From NCBI GenBank assembly GCA_017795005.1, contig CP051242.1, forward strand, positions 868,001-932,000: a stretch of DNA of 64,000 nt. Direction: 5' to 3'. Positions 8,922 to 17,477 of this stretch are shown one piece after another. This stretch comes from Balneolaceae bacterium. GTDB taxonomy: Bacteria > Bacteroidota > Rhodothermia > Balneolales > Balneolaceae. A model generated the notes under the pieces. It was not told the origin of the DNA and did no database searches. It was given only the letters and a program-made list of their open reading frames with translations. Each line of letters starts with the position of its first letter. The stretch's first letter is position 1. Position numbers and translations under genes: made by a program.

Positions 8922-10222
8922 GTTTTAGATTTTTTTCGCTTAATAAACAGATGAACAGGGACTCCAAGTAAGAGAAAAAGTACTCCCCATAATACCGATT
9001 CAAATCCCGAGCCAATTAAAGCAAATAGTGAAAACAGGAAAGTAAGTGATGAAATAAGAATCACACTAATATTTTTTACTTTTTCATTTCCTGATTTTTT
9101 CATCAATATATAATAGGAAACAGAACAGAAGAGATAGGGAATCAATACTGAAACCGTAGATACTAAAATCATAAACTCAAATACCTTTAACAGGCCACCA
9201 GAGTAATTCATAATAATGAGTAAAGTAGCCAGAATACTTGATATGATGATTCCGGTTGAAGGCAACCCGTTTTTATTTTTCCGTGCAAAAACAGCTGGGA
9301 AGAACCCATTTCTTGCTATTGCTTCGGGCATTTGTCCCTGAATTAAAATCCAGCCATTCAGCGCTCCAAATACAGAGATAACAGCAGCTAAAGCAATAAC
9401 ATATTGGGAGCCTTCTCCCCAAAGTATAATTGCAGCATCGGAAAAAGGAGCAGTAGAGGTACTTAACACTTCAGGGTTTATAACTCCCATAATGGAAACA
9501 GAACTAAGAATATAAACGACAGCAGCTATCAATGTTCCCCATTTGGTTGCGAATGGAACAGTCTCTTCGGGGTTCGCAACATTTTCAGCAGGAATGGTGG
9601 CGCTTTCTATCCCCAGAAAAGAGAAAAATGTAAGAGCTGTTGTCATTGCAATAGCAGAAAAATCGGATTTCGAACTCAAATTTAAAGGTTGGAAATACTC
9701 AGGTTCAATAAAGAACAAACCCATTATGCTGATTATTAGTAATGGGGCTAATTTTAGGATGGCAGTAACGAGTGAAAGTTTTCCAACATTTCGAATATTA
9801 AGTGTATTAAACCAGGTCAGAAACCAAATTACGAATAAGGCTACCGCAATTGAGTAAATTACTTCATTGGATAGAATTGGAATAAAAACGCTTAAGTATC
9901 CTACAAAAGCGACAGCTAAAGCTGCATTAGTTGTCCATACCGAAATCCAATATCCCCATGCAACCAGAAAGGCGGGGAAATCCCCCATTCCCTTTTGGGT
10001 ATATGCATACGGTCCTCCTTGAAGTCCCGGTACCAATCTGCTTAAACGGCTAAATAATACAGCAATTAAAATTGCTCCTGCAGATGAAACCAACCATCCA
10101 ATAACACTAATTCCGCCATAAACAGCGAGTAAAGCAGGCATCATAAATACCCCGGCGCCAACCATATTTCCAACAACCAATGAAGTACTGGTCCATCTGC
10201 CTAATAATTTTTGCTGAGCCAA
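8918..10222 (-). CDS. APC-family amino acid permease
   Basis: A 434-residue polytopic inner-membrane transporter with about 12 hydrophobic segments. The N-terminus 'GNMVGAGVFMMPALLAVYGG' is the unwound TM1 substrate-binding segment of AdiC/CadB/PotE-type antiporters, and 'GLQGGPYAYTQKGMGDFPAF' is also typical. It is first in a two-gene unit with the DDAH-like hydrolase, so arginine, methylarginine or citrulline is the likely cargo. It is divergent from the Rieske oxygenase gene, with only 49 bases between the start codons, so the two units probably share regulation. Confidence 0.88.
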   Translation of the reverse strand: MAQQKLLGRWTSTSLVVGNMVGAGVFMMPALLAVYGGISVIGWLVSSAGAILIAVLFSRLSRLVPGLQGGPYAYTQKGMGDFPAFLVAWGYWISVWTTNAALAVAFVGYLSVFIPILSNEVIYSIAVALFVIWFLTWFNTLNIRNVGKLSLVTAILKLAPLLIISIMGLFFIEPEYFQPLNLSSKSDFSAIAMTTALTFFSFLGIESATIPAENVANPEETVPFATKWGTLIAAVVYILSSVSIMGVINPEVLSTSTAPFSDAAIILWGEGSQYVIALAAVISVFGALNGWILIQGQMPEAIARNGFFPAVFARKNKNGLPSTGIIISSILATLLIIMNYSGGLLKVFEFMILVSTVSVLIPYLFCSVSYYILMKKSGNEKVKNISVILISSLTFLFSLFALIGSGFESVLWGVLFLLLGVPVHLFIKRKKSKT

Positions 10223-10271
10223 GCTATTATGTACCTTCTTATAATTAAGATTAACACTGTACCCGATCCAG

Positions 10272-11360
10272 ATGAGCTACAATTTTTTTATTCATCCCGA
10301 AATTGAAAAAGCAGAAACATTACCCGGTTCGTTTTATCAAAATGATCAAATTTTTAATGATTTAAAAGATAAAGTGTTTTTAAAAACCTGGCAGTTTGCG
10401 GGAGATGTGAACGAAATCAAACTTCAAAATCAGGTAAAACCGCTGGCTTTATTAGATCATTATTTAAACGAACCGATGATTTTAACCAGAGATTCTTCAG
10501 ATCAGTTACATTGCGTGTCGAATGTTTGTACGCACCGCGGAAATATTATTGTAAATGATGGTGGAGTTAGTAAAAACCTGACTTGTAAATACCACGGACG
10601 CAAATTTGGTCTGGATGGAAGTTTTAAATTTATGCCGGAGTTTTCTGAGGCAGAAGGTTTTCCACGACCATGTGATCACCTCCATAAGTTTCCTTTGATT
10701 GAATGGGGACCATTATTATTTGTTGGGTTGGATAAGGAATTCGATTTCCAGGCTATCATCAATAAAATGAAGGAACGAGTAGGTTTTCTACCGATTGATG
10801 AATTTGTGTTAGATCCGGTTCGCTCTAAAGATTATCTGGTAAATGCCCACTGGGCGCTTTACTGTGATAATTACTTAGAAGGCTTTCACATTCCATATGT
10901 TCATAGCGATCTGAATCAGGCGTTGGATTATGGCAGTTATACTACCGAGATTTATGAGCATTGTAATTTGCAGATCGGTTACTCGGATGACGCTGTAGAA
11001 ACGTTTGATTTTCCGGAAGGACATCCGGATTTCGGAAAATATGTGGCAGCGTATTATTACTGGGTATTCCCAAATATGATGTTCAATTTTTATCCGTGGG
11101 GATTATCCATCAACATTGTTAAACCGCTTTCTAAAAACAGAACCAAAGTGTCATTTATTTCTTATGTGTGGGATGAATCTAAAATCGAGGAAAGTGCCGG
11201 AGCTTTATTGGATAAAGTAGAGCGCGAAGATGAATTTGTAGTTGAAAACGTTCACAAAGGATTGCAATCTGGTTTTTATTCAACGGGAAGATTTTCTCCA
11301 AAAAGAGAAAAAGGAGTTCATCACTTTCATCAGTTATTAGCCCATTTTATGAATAAGTGA
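10272..11360 (+). CDS. Rieske non-haem iron oxygenase alpha subunit
   Basis: A 362-residue ring-hydroxylating-type oxygenase. Rieske [2Fe-2S] ligands are C86-x-H88 ('CTHRG') and C105-x2-H108 ('CKYHG'). The mononuclear iron site is 'CDNYLEGFHIPYVH' with H206 and H211. The residue that bridges the two metal sites is Glu203 rather than the Asp usual in aromatic dioxygenases; in carnitine monooxygenase CntA that position is also Glu. I therefore lean towards the quaternary- or methylated-amine branch (choline, carnitine, betaine, stachydrine) over aromatic substrates. No reductase gene is nearby. The last ~50 bases of the gene are found again, diverged, at 12137. Confidence 0.85.
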   Translation: MSYNFFIHPEIEKAETLPGSFYQNDQIFNDLKDKVFLKTWQFAGDVNEIKLQNQVKPLALLDHYLNEPMILTRDSSDQLHCVSNVCTHRGNIIVNDGGVSKNLTCKYHGRKFGLDGSFKFMPEFSEAEGFPRPCDHLHKFPLIEWGPLLFVGLDKEFDFQAIINKMKERVGFLPIDEFVLDPVRSKDYLVNAHWALYCDNYLEGFHIPYVHSDLNQALDYGSYTTEIYEHCNLQIGYSDDAVETFDFPEGHPDFGKYVAAYYYWVFPNMMFNFYPWGLSINIVKPLSKNRTKVSFISYVWDESKIEESAGALLDKVEREDEFVVENVHKGLQSGFYSTGRFSPKREKGVHHFHQLLAHFMNK

Positions 11361-11450
11361 TTAGCAATAGGGGAAAATGGTTTAAATCAATTCCGAACTT
11401 CCCGAAGGTTTATATCGGGTAGTTGTTCCGACGCGGAGCATCGGAACAAG
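11310..11450 (+). repeat. Duplicated segment, copy A (3' end of Rieske gene plus REP)
   Basis: This stretch holds the last 50 or so bases of the Rieske gene, its downstream spacer and REP 1. It matches 12137-12278 in direct orientation at about 85% by eye, with small indels. The two copies flank the transposase gene. Confidence 0.8.
11425..11447 (+). repeat. REP palindrome 1
   Basis: Arms GTTCCGA and TCGGAAC around CGCGGAGCA. It pairs with inverted REP 2 (11481-11505), 33 bases away, in a BIME-like arrangement downstream of the Rieske gene; it may also act as that gene's terminator or mRNA stabiliser. Confidence 0.85.
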
Positions 11451-11480
11451 AGTTAACACTTCAATTAAGTCTGCTTACCT

Positions 11481-11505
11481 CGCTCCGATGCTCTGCGTCG
11501 GAGCG
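11481..11505 (-). repeat. REP palindrome 2
   Basis: Arms CGCTCCGA and TCGGAGCG around TGCTCTGCG; the inverse orientation of REP 1 and 3. It ends 3 bases from the stop codon of the transposase gene. Confidence 0.88.
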
Positions 11506-11507
11506 CC

Positions 11508-12044
11508 TCAATCTCCAAATAGAGTCAAAGGTAGATTAGATGAGCCATCTATATAGAATCTTGCAGAAGAATATTCCCAATCTAATTCAGTAGCAACCAA
11601 TCCAGCTTTTACAGGGTTATGGTGAATGTAATTGATCTTTTGCTCCATAATTAAATCAGAACTGATTTGTTTTGGGTGAAATCCCTCTGACCATAATTGA
11701 TATTCACGGTCTATTTTATGCTTTAATTTATTATTTCTTAGAGAAGCTAATGTATCTTCAAAGTTTTCTTCCTCCAGATGATCTATAATTCTTCTTGCGG
11801 TAAAAGATTTAAAACTGGAAACATGTTTTGCTAAATCTTTTCCTTCAGCAATGAAATGAATATGGTCTGGCATAATCACGTAGGCATATAGCCTGATGCT
11901 TCTTTCTTTAATTAAGAATCTTAACCCGTCAATGATGATTGAATTAATTTTAGGATTGAGTAATAAAGGTAATTTCCCAACTACACATGAAGTTATAAAG
12001 TAAGGATAGTTCTCATTCAAGATTTTGTATCTGCTTCTTCCCAT
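11508..12044 (-). CDS. REP-associated tyrosine transposase (RAYT)
   Basis: A 178-residue Y1_Tnp (IS200/IS605-like HUH) protein. The metal-binding HUH motif is H61-x-H63 ('MPDHIHFIAEG') and the catalytic Tyr is 139 in 'KINYIHHNPVKAGLV', the hallmark of RAYTs. RAYTs are single-copy domesticated transposases that nick and spread REP palindromes. Here the gene lies between inverted REPs (11481-11505 and 12107-12131), as in described REPtrons, and three more REPs of the same sequence lie within 2 kb. The length and motifs look intact, so it could be active. Confidence 0.92.
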   Translation of the reverse strand: MGRSRYKILNENYPYFITSCVVGKLPLLLNPKINSIIIDGLRFLIKERSIRLYAYVIMPDHIHFIAEGKDLAKHVSSFKSFTARRIIDHLEEENFEDTLASLRNNKLKHKIDREYQLWSEGFHPKQISSDLIMEQKINYIHHNPVKAGLVATELDWEYSSARFYIDGSSNLPLTLFGD

Positions 12045-12106
12045 GTTTGGTCAGACCGTTTTGGGAGGAATTCCTTACAATATTTTCTTGGTGATCTCTT
12101 AGGGTT

Positions 12107-12131
12107 CGTTCCGACGCAGAGCATCGGAACG
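12107..12131 (+). repeat. REP palindrome 3
   Basis: CGTTCCGA and TCGGAACG arms around CGCAGAGCA, on the upstream side of the RAYT gene and in the opposite orientation to REP 2. The duplicated Rieske fragment begins 6 bases after it. Confidence 0.85.
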
Positions 12132-12136
12132 AGGGG

Positions 12137-12278
12137 AAAGGAGTTCACCATTTTCATCGGTTATTAGCCCATTTTATGAATAAGTAATTAGCTACTAAGA
12201 GAAAAACAGTTCAAATCAATTACCCATTCCTGAAGGTTTATATCGGGTAGTTGTTTCGAGCAGAGCATCGGAACGAGG
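12137..12278 (+). repeat. Duplicated segment, copy B (gene-fragment remnant plus REP)
   Basis: A direct, diverged copy of 11310-11450. Its first part can still be read as 'GVHHFHRLLAHFMNK' plus stop. It differs from the Rieske C-terminus by one residue (Q to R) and by silent changes (CAT/CAC swaps, TGA to TAA). Mainly silent change suggests it came from a once-functional homologous gene and not from neutral decay of a fresh duplication. Confidence 0.75.
12253..12274 (+). repeat. REP palindrome 4 (degenerate)
   Basis: GTTTCGAG...GCATCGGAAC, a decayed copy of the same REP with one arm mismatched and two bases missing in the centre. It is part of duplicated copy B and borders the abiH pseudogene. 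Confidence 0.7.
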
Positions 12279-12288
12279 TGGGATAATA

Positions 12289-13272
12289 TCAAGAACTAGT
12301 TTTCTCCTTTAAGTCAAGAAAGTCAGTATTTATACCAACATAAATATTTTCTTTTGCTTTGCTCTTCTCGTTATCGGAAAGTGATGTTTTTCCAAGAAAT
12401 TTTTTTATTACAGCTCTCTCAATTCTTGGTATTAAATTTTCCCTATTTGGGGGAATTGGTTTAGTTTTTTCAAAAACTATAAGCTTTATGTCCTGCCTAA
12501 CTAGTCTTTTTCCAATTAGTTCCCACCACATTTTGTCAGTATCTCCAATAGAAGCTCCAAAAATGACTATAACATTTGATCTTGAAATTAACTTACTACA
12601 AGACTCTTCCACAGTATGTTTAAGGGCTTTGTTATAATCATTCTTTACTAATGTTTCAATAATATCTTGATTCGTTTTGAAAGCTTCATTTTTGATTTGT
12701 GATATATCGTTTATTCCTAAAACTAATCTGTTATCTGTAAACCCATGTATATGCTCAATAGAACTTAAGGTCACTGTATAGCTTCCTCTATTAAAAAGCA
12801 CTTCTTGATTCTAACCCAGAATCTTCTCAAGTGAGCGCGAATAGTTGAGTGTAATTATATCAATTTTCCAATTGGAGTTATTCCATTTTGATCTTAAAGC
12901 TCCAAACGAATTAGTATCAGCTATAGGGAGGAAGTTTTCAGGGTAAGCTAAGCTTTTACTAATATCTCCTGTATATAGATCTGTAAAATCAAACTCTTCT
13001 TCTTGTCTTTTGATGTAATTAGAAAGTTCATCTCGTAAGTTATCAAAGAGTTCATCAAAATCTTCTATTGACTCAATCTTTTCCGTGTAATTTCCAATTC
13101 CAGATTCTAAATCTGACCAAGTTTCGTAGTTACTTGAAATGTCTTTTTTCAATTTATTTACTAAAGAACTTTCGGAATGAATCGATTTATAATATTTATA
13201 AAAATCTTTGTTCGAAGTCTTCATACCAATATTCAAATCGAAACCATTTCCAATTATATATACAATATTCAT
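12289..13272 (-). pseudogene. AbiH-like abortive-infection gene interrupted by an in-frame amber codon
   Basis: Two ORFs in the same frame join into one AbiH-like protein. The first (13272-12811, 153 residues) has the family N-terminus 'IIGNGFDLNIGMKTSNKDFY' and ends 'ITLNYSRSLEKILG'. TAG follows at 12813-12811, then 'NQEVLFNRGSYTVTLSSIEH', 'IHGFTDNRLVLGIND' and 'VIVIFGASIGDTDKMWWELI', the conserved AbiH C-terminal blocks. The frame is not shifted, so a single nonsense change separates the halves. AbiH proteins give abortive infection against phages in Lactococcus and others. A GTG at 12801 could restart translation and give a split protein, but a dead gene is the simpler reading. REPs 4 and 5 flank it. 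Confidence 0.82.
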
Positions 13273-13392
13273 TACAACATAAGAAAAGAGTTAGGTGAAC
13301 AATATAATAGCTTATCTTTTAAACTTTTTTGCAGCTCTTTTTTTGCAAGGTTAGTGATTTGAGCCTCCTAAATTCTCAAGAAATTTTCACCT

Positions 13393-13417
13393 CGCTCCGA
13401 TGCTCTGCGTCGGAGCG
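13393..13417 (-). repeat. REP palindrome 5
   Basis: CGCTCCGA...TCGGAGCG, identical in its 25 bases to REP 2 by eye and in the same orientation. It bounds the island on the right, 100 bases upstream of the PadR gene. Confidence 0.88.
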
Positions 13418-13518
13418 CCCTAACTAACGAATTATATAATCTGAAACTTATTTCTTTCTAAAAAGTAGAGGTTATAAATTTTTTTACTACATTAGTTCTA
13501 CAATTTAGTAACAAAACT

Positions 13519-13860
13519 ATGAAAGAAACGAAACTAGGTGATTTTGAAGAGACTTTACTTCTGATTGTTGGAATACTGGGAGAAGAAGCATACGCCTTCA
13601 AAATTGCAGAAGAATTTGAAGACCAACTTGAACGCTCTGTATCTATTGGAGCCGTTCATTCAACCTTAAACCGTCTTGGGGAGAAAGGCTTTCTTACTTC
13701 TGAAATGGGAGCGCCTACTGCAGAACGTGGTGGTCGTAGGAAACGGATCTATGAAATTACCGCAGAAGGACAACGGGTATTAAAGAACTCCAGAGATATT
13801 AAACTCTCACTTTGGAGTCAGTTCCCGGCTTTTGCTGATTTGAAATTTAATCTGGGGTGA
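13519..13860 (+). CDS. PadR-family transcriptional regulator
   Basis: A 113-residue winged-helix protein with 'LLIVGILGEEAYAFKIAEEF' (helix 1-2), 'VSIGAVHSTLNRLGEKGFLT' (recognition helix) and 'RKRIYEITAEGQRVLKN' (wing). PadR regulators of this short type are found beside FtsX-type permeases with a 'permease prefix' domain in Bacteroidota-like genomes and probably repress them in response to a toxic or membrane-active ligand. The permease starts about 125-140 bases downstream. Confidence 0.9.
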   Translation: MKETKLGDFEETLLLIVGILGEEAYAFKIAEEFEDQLERSVSIGAVHSTLNRLGEKGFLTSEMGAPTAERGGRRKRIYEITAEGQRVLKNSRDIKLSLWSQFPAFADLKFNLG

Positions 13861-13965
13861 TGTCCTATTTCCTCACAACCATATTATCAATGTCATTATG
13901 TAGCGTATGCACGGAATCTAGAGTATTATTAAAGACAAAGAATGTGAATTCTGGAAGAGCTCTGG

Positions 13966-13985
13966 ATTCCTGCCTTCGCAGGAAT
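13966..13985. repeat. Short dispersed palindrome at the permease start
   Basis: ATTCCTGC-CTTC-GCAGGAAT is a perfect 8-bp stem with a 4-base loop, in the context 'ctggattcctgc...gcaggaatgac', a repeat form seen in many bacterial genomes. Its right edge supplies the A and T of the first possible start codon (13984) of the next gene. Confidence 0.75.
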
Positions 13986-13998
13986 GACAATTAAAAAA

Positions 13999-16614
13999 AT
14001 GAAAGTTCATCCTCCTAAATATGCTGTTCATTTTCTGACTTTCTTCCTGAAACAGGAATTACAGGAAGAAGTGCTGGGCGATCTGGAAGAGGCATTTTAT
14101 TTCAATCGAAAAAAATATTCGCCTCGTAAAGCCAGATGGCTGTACTGGTATCAGGTTCTGAATTATCTCCGTCCTTTTGCTATCAAAAATTTTTCCTCTC
14201 CACAAATCTATCCTGTTATGCTTTCACACAATATCAAAATTAGTTTTCGCACTTTAGTAAAAAATAAGACCTATTCCCTTATTAATATTTTAGGACTGGC
14301 AATTGGTATCACCGTTTCAATTCTGATAGGGTTATGGGTAATGGATGAGTATTCCTATAACAAAAATCATGAGCACTATGATAGAATAGTTCAGGTAATG
14401 CGAAAAGATGTAGCAACTGAAGGTATTTATATTAATAGTTCTATGGTTGGAGGACTTGGAGTTGAATTGAATGAGAAGTTCTCCCATTATTTTGAATACA
14501 CAGCTCTTACCTTTTTCAGACCAAGTGAGCAGGTTCTTAGTGTAGATGAAAATTCATTTGAAGAAATGGGTTATTTCTTTCAGCCTGATATTACTCATAT
14601 TCTTTCTCTACCAATGCTGGAAGGGTCAAGAAATGCGCTTCAAAACCCTAGTAATGTAATTATATCAAAGTCATTTGCAGACAAAGTATTCAGTTCCGAA
14701 AACGCAATTGGAAAAACAATCAACTTAAACGCGAATGTTGATCTAATTGTAGGAGGTGTATTCAGAGATCTTCCTAATAATTCCACCTTTGGTGATGCTT
14801 CCTTCTTTATTTCTCAGGCACTCATCTATAACGATGAAAACCCATATGTATGGAATAACTATAATATGAAGTTATTTGCCTTACTAAAGCCTAATGTTTC
14901 AATAGAAGATGCTTCATTAGCCATAAAAGATGTAATGGAGCCATACAGGGATGAATGGTGGTCTGATCAAAGAGAGCTATTCTTACTTCCAATGAAGGAT
15001 TGGAATTTAAATTCTACTTTTGAGAACGGCATACAGGTTGCAAGCCAAAAAGTGCAGTTTATCAGACTATTTACGCTAATTGGTCTTGTTATTCTACTCA
15101 TAGGATGTATCAATTTCATGAACTTGAATACAGCACAATATCAAACAAGAGGAAAAGAAGTTGGTATAAGAAAGACATTAGGTTCGGTAAGATCCAGCGT
15201 GGCAAGCCAGTTTTTAGTGGAATCGTTCATGTATGTATTCGGAGCCTTAGTGGTATCAATAGTGCTGGTGTATCTGTTGCTTCCCGGGTTTAACGAAATA
15301 TCAGGTAAAGAAGTAACTCTTCCATGGATGTACCCGGAGTTTTGGCTTGCAAGTATTTTCTTTAGCCTCATTGTTTCACTGATAGCCGGAAGTTATCCTG
15401 CCTTTTTCCTTTCTTCATTTAATCCAATTGAAGCCATAAAAGGTAAATTAAAAAAAGGTGGAAAAAATGTTCGGTTTCGGCAGATTTTAGTGGTATTCCA
15501 ATTCTCTATTTCAATCTTCTTGATTATTGGAACCATTACTATTCATGAGCAAATCAACCATGCCAAAACCCGTTCGATGGGATATGAAAAGGAAGGACTA
15601 CTTACAATAAGAGGGCGTAATGCAGAATTTGCAGAAAAAGCAGAATTATTGAGAGAAGAGCTAAGAAAAACCGGAGTTGTGGATGAAGTTGCATTTTCAA
15701 ACTATCCTCTTACGAACACTCTAGGAAATAATGGTGGATTTAGTGTAGAAGGTTCCACTGAAATAAACAATGAGACTTTTAATACAATCTATGTTACTCC
15801 AGAATATGGTGCGACAACAAAGTGGGAACTGGTTGCTGGTCGTGATTTCTCAAGAGAATTCGGAAATGAGATTAATTCGATAATCCTAAGCGAGTCTGGA
15901 GTAGCTCAACTAGGTCTTACAAATCCTGTTGGTACAGAACTTATTGCTCATAACAACACCTTCAACGATCAATCCAATTTTACTATAGTTGGAGTAGTGA
16001 AAGATATGATTAAGGGTTCTCCATTTAGTAATCCTGTTCCTTTAATGCTTTTTCCAAATGTTAGTACAAACCGAAGAGGATATATGTTTATCAGGCTAAG
16101 ACCGGATATTCCATATGGTGAATCAATAGTAAGCGTACAGGAAAGCTTCCATAGTGTTTTACCTGATCATCCCTTTTATGCTCACTTTGCAGATGACCAG
16201 TATCTTGCAAAGTTCAAGTCTGAAGAACAAACAGGGACATTAGCTACTCTGTTTAGTAGTCTCGCAATTCTTATAAGTTGCATGGGTTTATTTGGCTTAT
16301 CGGCATTTATGGTAACACAACGTGTAAAAGAAATTGGGATTCGAAAAGTGCTGGGAGCATCGGTTACTAACTTATGGTTAATGCTATCCAGGGATTTTGC
16401 CAGATTAGTAACTATTTCATGCTTAGTGGCTCTTCCCGTAGCTTTTTATGTGATGAATCTTTGGCTTCAAAATTATGAGTTCAGAATTCCATTATACTGG
16501 TGGATTTTTGCAGCAGGTGCTGTATCGTGTTTATTAGTAACCATGTTAACAGTGAGCTACCATTCAATTAGAGCTTCTCTGGCAAATCCGGTGGATTCAT
16601 TAAAAACTGAATAA
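13999..16614 (+). CDS. FtsX/MacB-type ABC transporter permease with prefix domain
   Basis: About 871 residues. N-terminal 'permease prefix' segment (about 1-60, 'MKVHPPKYAVHFLTFFLKQE', 'EVLGDLEEAF'), then two MacB-like halves, each with a periplasmic domain and FtsX membrane domain: TM near 'NILGLAIGITVSILIGLWVM', a first FtsX block at about 360-470 ('RGKEVGIRKTLGSVRSSVAS') and a second at the C-terminus ('RVKEIGIRKVLGASVTNLW'). I prefer the ATG at 13999 over 13984 because the latter lies in a repeat and family members begin with this residue pattern. No ATP-binding subunit is adjacent. Paired with PadR; likely lipid, peptide or toxin efflux or stress sensing. Confidence 0.87.
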   Translation: MKVHPPKYAVHFLTFFLKQELQEEVLGDLEEAFYFNRKKYSPRKARWLYWYQVLNYLRPFAIKNFSSPQIYPVMLSHNIKISFRTLVKNKTYSLINILGLAIGITVSILIGLWVMDEYSYNKNHEHYDRIVQVMRKDVATEGIYINSSMVGGLGVELNEKFSHYFEYTALTFFRPSEQVLSVDENSFEEMGYFFQPDITHILSLPMLEGSRNALQNPSNVIISKSFADKVFSSENAIGKTINLNANVDLIVGGVFRDLPNNSTFGDASFFISQALIYNDENPYVWNNYNMKLFALLKPNVSIEDASLAIKDVMEPYRDEWWSDQRELFLLPMKDWNLNSTFENGIQVASQKVQFIRLFTLIGLVILLIGCINFMNLNTAQYQTRGKEVGIRKTLGSVRSSVASQFLVESFMYVFGALVVSIVLVYLLLPGFNEISGKEVTLPWMYPEFWLASIFFSLIVSLIAGSYPAFFLSSFNPIEAIKGKLKKGGKNVRFRQILVVFQFSISIFLIIGTITIHEQINHAKTRSMGYEKEGLLTIRGRNAEFAEKAELLREELRKTGVVDEVAFSNYPLTNTLGNNGGFSVEGSTEINNETFNTIYVTPEYGATTKWELVAGRDFSREFGNEINSIILSESGVAQLGLTNPVGTELIAHNNTFNDQSNFTIVGVVKDMIKGSPFSNPVPLMLFPNVSTNRRGYMFIRLRPDIPYGESIVSVQESFHSVLPDHPFYAHFADDQYLAKFKSEEQTGTLATLFSSLAILISCMGLFGLSAFMVTQRVKEIGIRKVLGASVTNLWLMLSRDFARLVTISCLVALPVAFYVMNLWLQNYEFRIPLYWWIFAAGAVSCLLVTMLTVSYHSIRASLANPVDSLKTE

Positions 16615-16616
16615 GT

Positions 16617-17477
16617 CTATAACATGGAAACCGAAGAAATGGCTCGTTTTCCAAGCGATTGATACTTCGAAATAGTTAAAAAGGTGATGCCATAAAAAAT
16701 TGCCCACCCTTTTGAACGCAAAATTGTGGAAGGTGTGGCACCATATTCATCAAAAGCATCTGATCTGATTATCGGGTCGTCAGTTAGCATCCAGATTGAG
16801 GCCAGGTCTGTAGCAGGGTCTCCCTTTGTGAGATCTCCCCAATCAATAACAGCTTCAATTTTTCGATTGTTAAGGATGATATTATCAGGATGTAAGTCTC
16901 CATGGATTAATGTTTGGTTAGAATCAATGGGTTCTTCAGCTGCCATTTTCCAAATCTGGAGAATATCTTCAGTAATCTTAATTCCTTTTGATTCAAGGGT
17001 AGTTATATGTCTTTGAATAGAAGTAGCTTTCTCTGAAAGAGGGAGATCGCGGTAGGGATTTTCAGGGACTCCTTCGGGATTGATTTGATGAAGCTCTTTG
17101 AGGAAAATAATCAGCCTTTGTAATTCAGATTCCTTCAGTGATTGGTTCAAAGCAGATGTCCCTTCAAAAAATGGGTTGATTGTCCATAGCCAAGGATAAT
17201 CTTTGGTAGCTTTCCCAACATGCACAGGAGAAGGAACGGGTATCGGAAGCAGTGGTTCTAGTTTCGGAAGCCAGATAATTTCATTTGAGATTAATTCGGA
17301 GCCAAGTGTACGTCTGGGTAAACGGATTAAATGCGAATTTCCAAGTCGGAAATTTGCATTATCATACCCTTCGGATAAGAAGCTGATAGGTTGGTCTGAA
17401 AATTCCGGAAACTGAGTCTGTATTAATCCAGATACCAGTTCCTCATTAATCTCAATTTCTGCTTCGGGAAAACTCAT
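16617..17477 (-). CDS. APH-family phosphotransferase
   Basis: A 286-residue aminoglycoside-phosphotransferase-fold kinase. Catalytic loop 'HGDLHPDNIILNN' (Asp base and Asn), metal site 'VIDWGDLTKGDPATDLASIW' and the N-lobe 'SEGYDNANFRLGNSHLIRLP'. The family phosphorylates aminoglycosides, macrolides, homoserine, choline or sugars; nothing here selects one. The start overlaps the stop of the upstream HEAT-like gene by 4 bases, so the two are co-translated. The 3' end is 2 bases from the convergent permease. Confidence 0.88.
   Translation of the reverse strand: MSFPEAEIEINEELVSGLIQTQFPEFSDQPISFLSEGYDNANFRLGNSHLIRLPRRTLGSELISNEIIWLPKLEPLLPIPVPSPVHVGKATKDYPWLWTINPFFEGTSALNQSLKESELQRLIIFLKELHQINPEGVPENPYRDLPLSEKATSIQRHITTLESKGIKITEDILQIWKMAAEEPIDSNQTLIHGDLHPDNIILNNRKIEAVIDWGDLTKGDPATDLASIWMLTDDPIIRSDAFDEYGATPSTILRSKGWAIFYGITFLTISKYQSLGKRAISSVSML

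Noticed and set aside
12289-12801. Separate SIR2-like gene
   Set aside because: In frame with the upstream ORF and matching the AbiH C-terminal blocks, so it is the second half of one gene.
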